Shown: one piece after another, positions 51,017 to 60,565 of the stretch
How positions within the stretch are numbered: the stretch's first letter is position 1
Layout: each line of letters begins with the position of its first letter
Assembly (NCBI RefSeq): GCF_003626655.1
Contig: NZ_RBAN01000011.1
Location: 34,790 to 98,789, forward strand
Direction of reading: 5' to 3'
DNA: 64,000 nt
DNA from: Micromonospora costi
GTDB taxonomy: Bacteria; Actinomycetota; Actinomycetes; Mycobacteriales; Micromonosporaceae
Program-made: the position numbers and the translations under genes
The notes under the pieces: generated by a model
Database searches by the model: none
What the model saw: the letters and a program-made list of their open reading frames with translations, nothing else
What the model was told of the DNA's origin: nothing

Positions 51017-52435
51017 GTGGAGCTGGTGGAGGAGTCGCCGTACCGGTTCCGGATCGACCGGCACGACCCGATGCGCGTACCGGGCGTGGTCTTCGCGACC
51101 CGCTCGCTGCTGCCGGACGCCGGAGCCGACCGGTCGCTGGACCAGGTGGCGAACGTGGCCACGCTCCCCGGCATCGTCGACGCCTCGTACGCCATGCCGG
51201 ACGTGCACTGGGGCTACGGCTTCCCGATCGGCGGCGTGGCCGCCACCGACCTGGAGCACGGCGGGGTCGTCTCGCCGGGCGGCGTGGGCTTCGACATCTC
51301 CTGCGGGGTACGCCTGCTCGCCGCCGACCTCGACCGCGCGGAGCTGACCCCCCGGCTGGACGCGCTCATGGACGGCCTGGCCGAGGCCACGCCGCGCGGC
51401 ATGGGCAAGGGCGCGGTGTGGCACCTCACGGGCCGCGACGAACTCGACGGGGTGCTGCGTGGTGGCTCCCGGTACGCGGTCGAACGCGGGTTCGGCGTCG
51501 AGCGGGACCTGGAACGGTGCGAGGACCAGGGCGCCGTGAGCGACGCGAACCCGGGGCAGGTGAGCGAGCGGGCGATCGAGCGCGGCGCGCGCCAGGTCGG
51601 CAGCCTCGGCTCGGGCAACCACTTCCTGGAGGTACAGGCCGTCGCCGAGGTGTACGACGACGCGGTGGCCGCCACGTTCGGCCTGCACCCCGGCCAGGTC
51701 TGCGTGATGATCCACTGTGGCTCGCGGGGGCTCGGCCACCAGATCTGCACCGACCACCTGCGCGGCATGGAGAAGGTGATGGCCCGCCACGGCATCGACG
51801 TGCCGGACCGCCAGCTGGCCTGCGCGCCGGTGTCGTCGCACGAGGGCCGCGCCTACCTGGGCGCGATGGCGGCCGCCGCCAACTACGCGCGCGCCAACCG
51901 GCAGCTGCTCACCGACGCCGCCCGCAAGGTCTTCGCCCGCGAGGTCGGGCACCGCCTCGACCTCGTGTACGACATCTCGCACAACCTCGCCAAGATCGAA
52001 ACCCACGAGGTCGACGGCGTCCGGCGCGCCCTGTGCGTGCACCGCAAGGGGGCCACCCGGGCGCTGCCCCCGGGCCACGAGGACCTTCCCGCCGACCTGC
52101 GCGACGTGGGCCAGCCGGTGCTGATCCCCGGCTCGATGGGCACCGGGTCGTACGTGCTCACCGGCGTGCCCGGCTCACCCGCCTTCGCGTCCACCTGCCA
52201 CGGCGCGGGACGGGTGCAGAGCCGCAAACAGGCCGTCAAGGCCGAGAAGGGCGGCGACCCGCGCCGGGAACTGGAGGCGCAGGACATCGCCGTACGCGGG
52301 GCGTCCCGGCGCGGGCTGGCCGAGGAGATGCCCGCGGCGTACAAGGACGTCTCGGCGGTGGTCGAGTCGGCCGAGGGCGCCGGGCTGTGCCGCAAGGTGG
52401 CGCGGCTCGTGCCGGTCGGCGTGGTGAAGGGCTGA
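51017..52435 (+). CDS. rtcB: RtcB RNA ligase
   Basis: A 472-residue RNA 3'-phosphate/2',3'-cyclic-phosphate ligase that joins broken RNA ends using GTP and Mn2+. Key stretches are MPDVHWGYGFPIGGVAA, GGVGFDISCGVRLL, GSLGSGNHFLEVQ, IHCGSRGLGHQ, SHNLAKIE and CHGAGRVQSR near the guanylated histidine. GTG at 51017 is the first start in frame. Its archease partner is encoded convergently just downstream. Confidence 0.94.
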   Translation: MELVEESPYRFRIDRHDPMRVPGVVFATRSLLPDAGADRSLDQVANVATLPGIVDASYAMPDVHWGYGFPIGGVAATDLEHGGVVSPGGVGFDISCGVRLLAADLDRAELTPRLDALMDGLAEATPRGMGKGAVWHLTGRDELDGVLRGGSRYAVERGFGVERDLERCEDQGAVSDANPGQVSERAIERGARQVGSLGSGNHFLEVQAVAEVYDDAVAATFGLHPGQVCVMIHCGSRGLGHQICTDHLRGMEKVMARHGIDVPDRQLACAPVSSHEGRAYLGAMAAAANYARANRQLLTDAARKVFAREVGHRLDLVYDISHNLAKIETHEVDGVRRALCVHRKGATRALPPGHEDLPADLRDVGQPVLIPGSMGTGSYVLTGVPGSPAFASTCHGAGRVQSRKQAVKAEKGGDPRRELEAQDIAVRGASRRGLAEEMPAAYKDVSAVVESAEGAGLCRKVARLVPVGVVKG

Positions 52436-52488
52436 ACGGGCCCTCGGCGGGCCGCCGGACGGGCGGGACGGCTCCGGCGGGCCGCCGG

Positions 52489-52917
52489 TCAGACGTCCAG
52501 GGTCACCGCACACGACCAGGTGTCGCCCGTGGGACCGAACCGCAGCTCGTGCAGGGACACCGCCTTGGGGACCGCGCCGATCAGCTCGACCGCGTCCGTA
52601 CCGGTGACCCGCCAGCACACCACCAGGCCCCCCGCCCCGTCGTCGGCCACCTCGGTGGACAGCGGCAGCTCGTCGGCCGTGTCCATCCGGAAGATCACCT
52701 CGTCGAGTACGGTCACCAGCAGGTCCTCGTCGGTGGCCGCCGGGGCCCGGAACTCGCGCTCCGTGCCCGGTTCCGCTCCCGCCCGGTCGATGAACGTGTC
52801 GACCAGCGCGGTCACCGCCTCGGCCACGCACGCCTCGCGGGTCGGCGCCCACGCCTCGATGCGGACGTCGGCGGTGTGCGGCACGCACCGGTGCCCCCGT
52901 GGCGCTGGCTGCTCCAT
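52489..52917 (-). CDS. Archease, RtcB activator
   Basis: A 142-residue archease: PHTADVRIEAWAPTREACVAEAVTALV, then DEDLLVTVLDEVIFRMDT and GDTWSCAVTLDV with the C-terminal aspartate. Archease promotes RtcB guanylation. The ATG at 52917 is preferred over an in-frame GTG at 52935. It lies convergent to rtcB (53 bp between stops). Confidence 0.92.
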   Translation of the reverse strand: MEQPAPRGHRCVPHTADVRIEAWAPTREACVAEAVTALVDTFIDRAGAEPGTEREFRAPAATDEDLLVTVLDEVIFRMDTADELPLSTEVADDGAGGLVVCWRVTGTDAVELIGAVPKAVSLHELRFGPTGDTWSCAVTLDV

Positions 52918-53026
52918 GCCCCGATCATCCGCCACGCCCCGCCGCCGGGGGCGGGTTGTCCGGCACGTCGCGTCGGCGGCGGGGCGTTTCGGCGCCCCGG
53001 CGTCGGACGCGGGCTAGCATCGCGCG

Positions 53027-53629
53027 ATGCGCCTCACCAAGTACACCCACGCCTGCGTGCGGCTGGAGCACGACGGCCGGGTGCTGGTCGTCGACCCGGG
53101 CGTGTGGAGCGAGCCGCGGGCCCTGGCCGGCGCGGAGGCCGTCCTGGTCACCCACGAGCACACCGACCACGTCGACGTGCTGCGGTTGGCCGGCCTCGGC
53201 GTGCCGGTGTACGCCCCGGAGGGCGCCCGCCTGCCCGACCTTGCTCCGCTGCCGGTCACCCGGGTGCGTGCCGGCCAGCGGTTCACCGTGGCCGGGTTCC
53301 CCGTGACCGCCGTGGGTGGCCGGCACGCGCCGATCCACGGCGGGCAGCCCGACTGCGCCAACCTCGGCTACCTGATCGGCGACGGCCTCTACCATCCGGG
53401 TGACGCGCTGCACGTGCCGGACGAGCCGGTGCGGACCCTGCTGGTCCCGGGGCAGGCGTCCTGGATGCGGATGGGCGAGGCGATCGCGTTCGCACAGGCC
53501 GTCGGCGCACGGCACGCGCACACCATCCACGACGCGCAGGTCAACGAGCGCGGCCTGGCCAGCGTGACCGGGTGGCTCGCCGAGACGGTCCCCGGCTACC
53601 GTCACCTCGCCTCAGGCGAGACCGCCTGA
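53027..53629 (+). CDS. Metallo-beta-lactamase-fold protein (UlaG-like)
   Basis: A 200-residue MBL-fold protein: HACVRLEHDGRVLVVDPGVWSEP, THEHTDHVDVLRLAGL, GGRHAPIH and YHPGDALHV. The short UlaG-type layout suggests a lactonase or phosphodiesterase. ATG at 53027 lies 6 bases after TAGCAT (53015-53020). Confidence 0.88.
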   Translation: MRLTKYTHACVRLEHDGRVLVVDPGVWSEPRALAGAEAVLVTHEHTDHVDVLRLAGLGVPVYAPEGARLPDLAPLPVTRVRAGQRFTVAGFPVTAVGGRHAPIHGGQPDCANLGYLIGDGLYHPGDALHVPDEPVRTLLVPGQASWMRMGEAIAFAQAVGARHAHTIHDAQVNERGLASVTGWLAETVPGYRHLASGETA

Positions 53630-53631
53630 GT

Positions 53632-54336
53632 TCAGACGCGCGACGGCACGTCGAACGCCGGCGCGGCCCCGGTCAGCAGCGCGTGGGCGACCGGCGCGGA
53701 CCAGTGCGCGGCCACTTCCGCGCGCAGCGTGTCGAGCAGGCCGGCGACGTCCGCGGCGGCCGTGTCGTGCAGCCCCTCGGCCACGATGAGCACGCGCGAC
53801 GTCTCCGCGTGCACGGCCGACCAACCGCTCTGCCGGTTGGTCCAGCGCCGCGCGTGGGCGCGTCCGTCCGCGTCGGCGAAGATGACCTCGCCCGGTTCCG
53901 GCCGCTCGACGCCGCCGCCGAACGTCACGTACTCCTCGTCGCCGTGCGCGTGCCGCACGGTCAGGTCCCCGCTGATCCGGTCGGTGTCGAGGACGGCGAC
54001 CGGGACGGCGTACGCGACGGAGATCGCGTTGCAGAGGTCCACGAGCGGGTGCAGTCGGGGCAGGTCGCCGTCGATCCGCAGTCGTCGCAGCAGCGCCTCG
54101 GACGCGCACCGGTACTGCGTGGGCTTCAGGCCCAGCGCGGCGAACGCGCGCCGCCACGCCTGAGTCTCCGGGAGACCGGCCTCGGTGCCGCCCGCCAGTC
54201 GGGCGCGGGCCCGGCCGGTGAACTCGTCGATCCGGGCGCCAACGGACACGTCCGGGCTGATGCCGGTGGCGACCACGACGCCGGCCACGAGGTCCGGGAA
54301 CGCCGCCCGGACCGGCGCGGAATGCTGGAACCGCAC
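53632..54336 (-). CDS. B3/B4-domain protein (phenylalanyl-tRNA synthetase beta-like)
   Basis: A 234-residue stand-alone B3/B4 domain: WRRAFAALGLKPTQYRCASEALLRRLRIDGDLPRLHPLVDLCNAIS, and SGWSAVHAETSRVLIVAEG. These may edit or bind tRNA or modify amino acids; role unproven. AGGAG lies 6 bases before the GTG. It is downstream of the LysE gene with an 8 bp gap. Confidence 0.87.
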   Translation of the reverse strand: MRFQHSAPVRAAFPDLVAGVVVATGISPDVSVGARIDEFTGRARARLAGGTEAGLPETQAWRRAFAALGLKPTQYRCASEALLRRLRIDGDLPRLHPLVDLCNAISVAYAVPVAVLDTDRISGDLTVRHAHGDEEYVTFGGGVERPEPGEVIFADADGRAHARRWTNRQSGWSAVHAETSRVLIVAEGLHDTAAADVAGLLDTLRAEVAAHWSAPVAHALLTGAAPAFDVPSRV

Positions 54337-54344
54337 GAAATCTC

Positions 54345-54956
54345 CTAACGGTCGGTGAGGACGAGGGACACGCCGAGCGCCACGAACGTGCCGGCGACCG
54401 TGCGTCGCAGCCAGGCGGTGACCCGGGGCCGGGCCAGCACCTTGTCGCGCACCGCGGCGGCGGCCACGCCGTAGCCGGCGAACACGACGAGCGTGAGCAG
54501 CATGAACACACCGCCGGCCGCGAGCATGCCGCGGGTGGCCGCGGGGCCGGCCGGGTCGACGAACTGCGGCAGGAACGCGACGAAGAACAGGGTCGGCTTC
54601 GGGTTGACCAGGTTCACGAGGACCGCGGTGACGATGACCCGCAGCGCCGAGCGCGGCGCCGGGTCGGCGCTGGGGGTGAACGCGTCGCGGTCGCGGATCG
54701 TCGACCAGGCGACGTAGAGCAGGTACGCGACACCGGCGTACTGCACCGCGTGGAACGCCGTGGCGCTGGTCGACAGCAGCGCGGCCAGTCCGGTGACCGC
54801 GGCGAGCAGGTGCGGGACCGTGCCGAGCGTGCAGCCGACCGCGGCGACCAGGCCGGCCCGGGCGCCCCGGGACAGACCGGCCGACAGTGTGTAGATCACT
54901 CCGGTGCCCGGGGTGACGACCACGACGAGCGTGGTGAGCAGGAACGCGATGCTCAC
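54345..54956 (-). CDS. LysE-family amino-acid exporter
   Basis: A 203-residue membrane protein with six expected spans: LLTTLVVVVTPGTGVIYTLSAGLSRGARAGLVAAVGCTLGT, and NLVNPKPTLFFVAFLPQFV, both typical of LysE/RhtB. Probably exports amino acids or related metabolites. GTG at 54956. It is divergent from a MocR-type regulator. Confidence 0.9.
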   Translation of the reverse strand: MSIAFLLTTLVVVVTPGTGVIYTLSAGLSRGARAGLVAAVGCTLGTVPHLLAAVTGLAALLSTSATAFHAVQYAGVAYLLYVAWSTIRDRDAFTPSADPAPRSALRVIVTAVLVNLVNPKPTLFFVAFLPQFVDPAGPAATRGMLAAGGVFMLLTLVVFAGYGVAAAAVRDKVLARPRVTAWLRRTVAGTFVALGVSLVLTDR

Positions 54957-55031
54957 GAGGATCCTTCCGCGCGGTGGTACGTGGCACCCCCGCGGGCGCC
55001 ACCCCACCCACCCTGCTGCCACCATGGCCCG

Positions 55032-56519
55032 ATGAGCAGGGCCAAAGTGCAGTCGACCGAGAGGTCCATAACCGCCGGGTCGGACTTCCTGCACCTCGAC
55101 ATCGCCGCCGCGCCGTCCGGCGGGCGGGCCGCCTGGCTCGCCGACCGCCTCCGCGACGCCATCGCCGACGGGCGGATCGCGGTCGGCGCCCGGCTGCCCG
55201 CGTCCCGGGTGCTGGCCGCCGACCTCGGCGTCTCCCGCGGCGTGGTCACCGAGGCGTACCAGCGGCTGGGCGAGGAGGGCCGCGTCGCCGGCCGCGGGCG
55301 GGGCGGCACCGTGGTCGTCGCCGCGCCGCCCACGCCGACCGTGCGGCCCGCCCCTGCCGCCGCGCCCGCACCGGCCGCGCTCTTCCCGTCCGCTCCGGAC
55401 AGCGACATCTTCGACGCCGTACGCGCGGCGCCCGCCCGCGTCGACCTGACCCCGGGCGTACCCGACCTGGCCGCCTTTCCCCGCGCGGACTGGCTGCGGG
55501 CCGAGCGGACCGTGCTGCGGCGCCTCGCGGCGGCCGACTTCGGCTACGGCGACCCGCGTGGGGCGCCCACGCTGCGCGCCGCGGTGGCCGCCTGGCTCGC
55601 CCGCAACCGCGGCATCGCGGTCGAACCCGCCGAGGTCGTCGTGACCGCCGGCGTCTCCCAGGCGCTCGGCCTGCTCGCCCAGGCGCTGCGCGGTGACGGC
55701 ATCGACCGGATCGCGGTCGAGGAGCCCGGTTCGCTGGGCGTACGGCAGCATCTCAACAACTGGGGGATGGCCACCCCGCCGGTCGCCGTGGACGCCGCCG
55801 GGCTGCGCGTCGACGACCTCGTGGCCACCGGCGCCCGCGCCGTGATGCTCACCCCGGCCCACCAGTTCCCGACCGGCGTGGTGCTCGACGGCGACCGGCG
55901 CCGCCGGCTCGTCGACTGGGCCCGCGACGGCGGCCTGGTCATCGAGGACGACTACGACGCCGAGCACCGCTACGACCGCCCGCCGGTGCCGGCGCTGCGC
56001 GCCCTGCTGCCGGAGCACGTCGGCTACGCCGGCAGCGTCTCCAAGCTGCTCGCCCCCGCGCTGCGGGTCGGCTGGCTCCTCGTCCCGGCCCGCTACCGGG
56101 ACGCCGTGGTCGCCGCCAAACGCAACGCGGATCTCGGCACGTCCGTGTTGCCGCAGCTGGTCCTCGCCGAGCTGATGACCTCCGGCGCGCTGGAACGGCA
56201 GCTGCGGCTGCTCCGGCGCCGGCACGTACGCCGCCGCGACGCGATGGTCGCCGCCATCGGCCGGCACCTGCCCGGTGCCACGGTGCACGGAGCGGCCGCC
56301 GGGCTGCACCTGCTCGTCACCCTGGACGACGCCGTGGCGGACACGGAGCTGGCGGCCGCCGCGCTGGAACGCGGGGTGAAGGTGCAGCCCCTGTCGTGGC
56401 ACTGCCAGCGGGCGCACCGGCCGGGTCTCGTGCTCGGGTACGCCGCCAACACCGCGACCGACATCGAGGAGGGCATCGCCACGGTGGCCGCCGCGCTGCG
56501 CCGCCTACGCACGCGATGA
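55032..56519 (+). CDS. MocR/PdxR-type GntR regulator with aminotransferase domain
   Basis: A 495-residue protein. Residues about 25-95 are a GntR winged helix (GGRAAWLADRLRDAIADGRI and SRVLAADLGVSRGVVTEAYQRL). Residues about 130-495 are a fold-type I aminotransferase-like domain with the PLP lysine in SVSKLLAPALRVG. It probably senses PLP or an amino acid and controls the divergent LysE-B3/B4 pair. ATG at 55032; 75 bp gap. Confidence 0.9.
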   Translation: MSRAKVQSTERSITAGSDFLHLDIAAAPSGGRAAWLADRLRDAIADGRIAVGARLPASRVLAADLGVSRGVVTEAYQRLGEEGRVAGRGRGGTVVVAAPPTPTVRPAPAAAPAPAALFPSAPDSDIFDAVRAAPARVDLTPGVPDLAAFPRADWLRAERTVLRRLAAADFGYGDPRGAPTLRAAVAAWLARNRGIAVEPAEVVVTAGVSQALGLLAQALRGDGIDRIAVEEPGSLGVRQHLNNWGMATPPVAVDAAGLRVDDLVATGARAVMLTPAHQFPTGVVLDGDRRRRLVDWARDGGLVIEDDYDAEHRYDRPPVPALRALLPEHVGYAGSVSKLLAPALRVGWLLVPARYRDAVVAAKRNADLGTSVLPQLVLAELMTSGALERQLRLLRRRHVRRRDAMVAAIGRHLPGATVHGAAAGLHLLVTLDDAVADTELAAAALERGVKVQPLSWHCQRAHRPGLVLGYAANTATDIEEGIATVAAALRRLRTR

Positions 56520-56529
56520 ACGGGCCCGG

Positions 56530-57522
56530 TCAGCCGGCCGGCGCGCTCTCGCGCGGCAGGACGGTGTGCGGGGCGGTGACCTCGACCGGCGCGACGTGCG
56601 GGCAGGCGATCCGGGTGACGATCCGCGTGAGCGCCGTACGGGCGATGACCTCGACGTCGACGTCGACCGTGCTCAGCGAGGGCCGGGAGTACCGGCCCTC
56701 CTCGCTGCCGCCCAGGCCGATGACCGCCACGTCGTCCGGTACGCGCAGCCCGGCGTCGACCGCGGCGCGGATCGCCCCGATCGCCAGGGCGTCGGAGTAG
56801 CAGAAGATGCCGTCGGGAGGGTCCTGCCGCGCGAGGAGCGCTCGGGCGGCCTCGTAGCCGTCGCGGCGACGGTGGTGGGTGGTGGCGCGGACATAGCCGG
56901 GCGGGGCGGTGATTCCGGCCCGGCGCAGGGCCTCGCGGTAACCGGCGGTGCGGGGCCGTGGCGTGGACGGGGACTCGCGGGGATGGGCGCCGATGGCCGC
57001 GATCCTCCGGCGTCCGGTGCCCAGGAGGTGGTCGGTGGCGTCCCGGGCCGCGCCGGCGATGTCGACGGCGACCCGGTCGCAGCGACCGTCCCGGCCCTCG
57101 CCGAGCAGGACGAGCGGCGTGCCGGCGGCCACCTGCGCCTCGACCAGCTCGCGGGGCACCACGTCCGCTCCCAGCAGGACGCCGTCCGCCGGTACGCCGC
57201 GCCGCGGCGGCGAGGCGGCGCGTCGGCCGGGGACGACCTGCTCGATCACGACACGGTAGCCCCGCTCCGCCGCGCCGCGCAGGACCGCGTGCGCCAACTC
57301 GTCCGGGCACGGCACTCCGGCGAGGACCAGCGCGAGCACCCCGGTGCGTCCGGAGCGCAGGTGCCGGGCGGCGAGGTTGGGGCGGTAGTCGAGGCGCTCG
57401 ATCGCCTCCCGGACGCGCCGGCGCACCTCGTCACTGACGTGCGGGTACCCGTTCACGACGTTGGACACCGTCTTGGCGGACACCCCGGCGAGCCGTGCGA
57501 CGTCCCGGAGGGTGGCGGCCAT
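56530..57522 (-). CDS. LacI-family transcriptional regulator
   Basis: A 330-residue repressor. The helix-turn-helix is TLRDVARLAGVSAKTVSNVVNG, and the effector domain resembles sugar-binding proteins (DAVIGLGGSEEG-like region, VAVIGLGG). It could act on the alpha-galactosidase gene 870 bp away or on itself; the inducer is unknown. GAGAGGAGG precedes the ATG. Confidence 0.9.
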   Translation of the reverse strand: MAATLRDVARLAGVSAKTVSNVVNGYPHVSDEVRRRVREAIERLDYRPNLAARHLRSGRTGVLALVLAGVPCPDELAHAVLRGAAERGYRVVIEQVVPGRRAASPPRRGVPADGVLLGADVVPRELVEAQVAAGTPLVLLGEGRDGRCDRVAVDIAGAARDATDHLLGTGRRRIAAIGAHPRESPSTPRPRTAGYREALRRAGITAPPGYVRATTHHRRRDGYEAARALLARQDPPDGIFCYSDALAIGAIRAAVDAGLRVPDDVAVIGLGGSEEGRYSRPSLSTVDVDVEVIARTALTRIVTRIACPHVAPVEVTAPHTVLPRESAPAG

Positions 57523-57554
57523 GGCGCCTCCTCTCGGCCCGTTACCCGGCTTCC

Positions 57555-57581
57555 ACACCAGCGAAGTGTGTTTGCTGGTGT
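57555..57581. promoter_or_regulatory. Inverted repeat ACACCAGC-N11-GCTGGTGT upstream of lacI
   Basis: Perfect 8 bp arms (57555-57562, 57574-57581) lie just upstream of the LacI gene and 73 bp before the CGNR gene. It is a candidate operator for LacI autoregulation or for the CGNR protein. Spacing is wider than in a typical LacI operator. Confidence 0.45.
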
Positions 57582-57653
57582 ACATAGGACGCTCGCAGAC
57601 GCTGTCACACCTGTCAAGGCGTTACGGTGGTGTAGAGATCGAGGAGGTGGCCG

Positions 57654-58217
57654 GTGGAGGACGACGCGGCGGTCCCACCTGCCGCCCGGCTGGTACGGGA
57701 CTTCGTCAACACCTTCGAGCCGCAGGTCGACGAGGAGCAGCTGACGACACCCGACCGGTTGCGGGACTGGTTCGCCGCCCGGCGTCTGGTCGTGCCCGAC
57801 GCGCGACTGGAACCGGCGGACCTCGCCCTCGCGGTGACCGTCCGGGAGGGACTCCGGGCGGTCCTGCTCGGCCACGCCGGTCACACCGCCGACCCGGACG
57901 CCGTCGAACGCCTCGACCGCGCCCTGGCCGAGGTGCCCGTGCGGCTCGCGTTCACCGGCGGTCGTCCGCGCCTCGTACCCGCCGGCCACCGCGCCGTCGA
58001 GGCGGCGCTGGCCGCGCTCGTCGACGCGGTCCGCGAGTGCGCCGAGGACGGCTCGTGGCTTCGGCTCAAGGTGTGCGACCGGGACACCTGTCGCTGGGCC
58101 TACTACGACGCCTCCCGGAACCAGGCGCGGCGCTGGTGCTCCATGGCCGGCTGCGGCAACTACGTCAAGATGCGGCGGGCCTACGCGACCCGCAAGCGGC
58201 GCGGCGCGCGCCGGTAG
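57654..58217 (+). CDS. CGNR/ABATE-type zinc-finger regulator
   Basis: A 187-residue protein: LVRDFVNTFEPQVDE (ABATE start) and C-terminal zinc finger KVCDRDTCRWAYYDASRNQARRWCSMAGCGNYVKM. The motif is CGNY, near the usual CGNR. It probably regulates stress or metabolic genes. GAGGAGG precedes the GTG. It is the second protein with this domain in the window. Confidence 0.87.
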   Translation: MEDDAAVPPAARLVRDFVNTFEPQVDEEQLTTPDRLRDWFAARRLVVPDARLEPADLALAVTVREGLRAVLLGHAGHTADPDAVERLDRALAEVPVRLAFTGGRPRLVPAGHRAVEAALAALVDAVRECAEDGSWLRLKVCDRDTCRWAYYDASRNQARRWCSMAGCGNYVKMRRAYATRKRRGARR

Positions 58218-58299
58218 TCGTTCCACGTCGCACGATCTGGCGGTGTTCCCGGTGAGTCGGACACCGTCCTGTCGGCGATCCGGCACGATCCCGAGAACT

Positions 58300-58348
58300 C
58301 GTAATTTACGAAATATTATTGACACGTCTTCGTAACCGGATGCAGGAT
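58300..58348 (+). promoter_or_regulatory. AT-rich promoter/operator of the alpha-galactosidase gene
   Basis: CGTAATTTACG (58300-58310) is a palindrome in an AT-rich island. TTGACA (58319-58324) could be a -35 and CAGGAT (58343-58348) a -10, with 18 bp between. The palindrome is a good candidate operator for a sugar-responsive repressor. Confidence 0.5.
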
Positions 58349-58389
58349 CTCGGGGCGTCCGTCTACCCCCGGGAGCAAAGGAATCCGAT

Positions 58390-60462
58390 GTGAAACGACG
58401 TGCCCTCACAGGCCTGCTCGCCCTCGTGGCAGGCCTGCTGGTCGTACCCGTGCCGGCGCAGGCCGCCCCGGCCGCCGACGCGCAGCCGACACCCGGACAG
58501 GTGTTGAGCCCCACCCCCTACCAGGGCTGGAACACCTACTTCGGACTCGGCGGGGCGTTCTCCGAGCAGTCGGTACGCGAGGTCGCCGACGCCCTCGTCT
58601 CCCGTGGCCTGGCGAAGGCCGGCTACGACATCGTCTGGCTGGACGGCGGCTGGCAGGACCCGGAGCCGCGTACGGCCGCCGGTGACCTCCAGGCCGACCG
58701 GACCCGCTTCCCCGGCGGACTCAAGCCGCTTGTGGACTACATCCACTCGAAGGGTCTGCGCGCCGGCATCTACACCGACGCCGGGCCGTACATCCCGGGC
58801 AAGTGCGGGCTCGGCAGCGGCGGCTACTACCAGCGCGACGCCGACCAGTTCGCCGCCTGGGAGTTCGACGCCGTGAAGGTCGACTTCCTGTGCGGGATCG
58901 CCGCGAACCTCGACCCGAAGACGGTCTACACCGAGTTCGCGCGGGCGCTGCGTAACAACGCCAGCGGCCGCCCGATCATCTTCAACCTGTGCAACCCGGT
59001 GACCTCGCCCGACTGGGGCAACTACCCGGAGGAGCAGCAGTCCACGTACTCCTGGACCTACGCGCCGGAGATCGCGCAGTCCTGGCGTACGTACACCGAC
59101 GTGGGCTTCGTCGGTGACATCAAGTTCAAGGACGTGCTGCGCAACTACGACGCGAACGCCCGGCACCCCGAGGTCGCCGGGCCGGGCCGCTACAACGACC
59201 CGGACTACCTCGCCCCGCAGCTCGGCATGAGCGACGAGGAGTTCCGTACGCAGATGACGCTGTGGGCGGTGGCCGCCGCGCCGCTGGTCATCGGCAGCGA
59301 CGTCCGTACGCTCAGCCAGACCTCCGTCGACATCCTCACCGACGCCGACATGCTGGCCATCAACCAGGACCCGGCCGCCGTCCAGGCCGTCCGGGTGGGT
59401 CCGGCCGGCACGACGGAGACGTGGGTGAAGCGCCTCGCCAACGGCGACCGAGCCGTGGTGCTGCTCAACCGGGGCGAGGCCCCGGCGGTGCTCACCACGA
59501 CGGCGTCCGCGGTCGGCCTGTCCGGCGACCGGTTCACCGTCCGCAACGCGTGGACCGACCAGGCCACCGAGAGCGCGGGCACCATCAGCGCGGCGGTTCC
59601 CGCCCACGGCGCCGCGCTGTTCCGGGTCGGCCCGGCCCAGGGCCTGCCGGGCGTCCCGCACCTGACGGCCAGCCTTCCGCAGGTCACGCAGATCGGGGGC
59701 GACGCGTTGCCGGCCGGTTCCGCCCCGGTGCTCGCCGGCGGTGACGAGGCCCGGGTCGAGGTCGCGGTCCGCAACGACGGCTCGCTGCCCGTCTTCGCGC
59801 CGCAGGTCGAGCTGGCCGCGCCGGACGGCTGGACCGTCCGCCCGCTCGGCCAGGCGCCGAAGCTGCTCGCGCCCGGTGGCACGGCCACCGTCGCCTTCGC
59901 GGTGGCCCTTCCGACCTCCGCGGCCGCCGGCACGGCCACGCTGACCGCCACCACCTCGTACGACGTGCTCGGTCACGGGCGGCTGCGCCAGCGGACGGCG
60001 TCCACTCTGGTGATCGCGCCCACGCCGCCGGACGGCGACGCCGTCCTGTCGCACCACCAGTGGATCAGCGCCACCAGCGGCTGGATGAGCCCGACGGTCG
60101 ACCTCAGCGTCGGTGGCGGGTCACCGATCAGCATGCTCGGCCAGGTGTACGCGACCGGCATCGGTGTCGCCTCGCCGTCCACGGTCCGGTACTACGTCGG
60201 CGACCGGTGCAGCCGGCTGACCGCCGTCGTGGGCATCGACGACGCGGTCCGCAACGTCGGGCCGGAGGGCGGCACGGCCACCTTCCAGGTCGTGGGCGAC
60301 GGCAGGGTCCTGTACGACAGCGGCGTGGTGACCCGCGACGCCGTCGGCCACGTCGACGTCGACCTCACCGGCGTCCGGGTGCTCGACCTGGTGGTCGGTG
60401 ACGCCGGCGACGGCGGCTACAACGACCGCGCCGACTGGGCCACCCTGTCCGCCACCTGCTGA
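58390..60462 (+). CDS. Secreted GH27 alpha-galactosidase with NEW3 and NPCBM domains
   Basis: A 690-residue exported enzyme. Signal peptide about 1-26 (RRALTGLLALVAGLLVVP). Residues about 40-400 are GH27 (PYQGWNTYFGLGG; nucleophile region AVKVDFLCG with D165; acid/base region PGRYNDPDYL). A NEW3-like domain follows near 445-525 and an NPCBM-like domain at about 550-690 (YATGIGVASPSTVRYYVGDRCSRLTAVVGIDD). It should remove alpha-galactosyl residues from plant or microbial polymers. The ATG at 58388 is followed at once by a stop, so the GTG at 58390 is used. Confidence 0.93.
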   Translation: MKRRALTGLLALVAGLLVVPVPAQAAPAADAQPTPGQVLSPTPYQGWNTYFGLGGAFSEQSVREVADALVSRGLAKAGYDIVWLDGGWQDPEPRTAAGDLQADRTRFPGGLKPLVDYIHSKGLRAGIYTDAGPYIPGKCGLGSGGYYQRDADQFAAWEFDAVKVDFLCGIAANLDPKTVYTEFARALRNNASGRPIIFNLCNPVTSPDWGNYPEEQQSTYSWTYAPEIAQSWRTYTDVGFVGDIKFKDVLRNYDANARHPEVAGPGRYNDPDYLAPQLGMSDEEFRTQMTLWAVAAAPLVIGSDVRTLSQTSVDILTDADMLAINQDPAAVQAVRVGPAGTTETWVKRLANGDRAVVLLNRGEAPAVLTTTASAVGLSGDRFTVRNAWTDQATESAGTISAAVPAHGAALFRVGPAQGLPGVPHLTASLPQVTQIGGDALPAGSAPVLAGGDEARVEVAVRNDGSLPVFAPQVELAAPDGWTVRPLGQAPKLLAPGGTATVAFAVALPTSAAAGTATLTATTSYDVLGHGRLRQRTASTLVIAPTPPDGDAVLSHHQWISATSGWMSPTVDLSVGGGSPISMLGQVYATGIGVASPSTVRYYVGDRCSRLTAVVGIDDAVRNVGPEGGTATFQVVGDGRVLYDSGVVTRDAVGHVDVDLTGVRVLDLVVGDAGDGGYNDRADWATLSATC

Positions 60463-60471
60463 GGCGGTTGT

Positions 60472-60510
60472 CCGTCGCGCCCGGGTGAGGACCTCACCCG
60501 GGCGCGACGG
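60472..60510. terminator. Strong stem-loop terminator, 19 bp stem
   Basis: CCGTCGCGCCCGGGTGAGG (60472-60490) and its perfect complement (60492-60510) follow the alpha-galactosidase stop by 9 bp. It probably terminates transcription in both directions. Confidence 0.85.
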
Positions 60511-60565
60511 TCGTCATCCGTTGCTCGGCGCGGCCGTGGCGCGCCCGCGACGCCGACCCCCGCTC

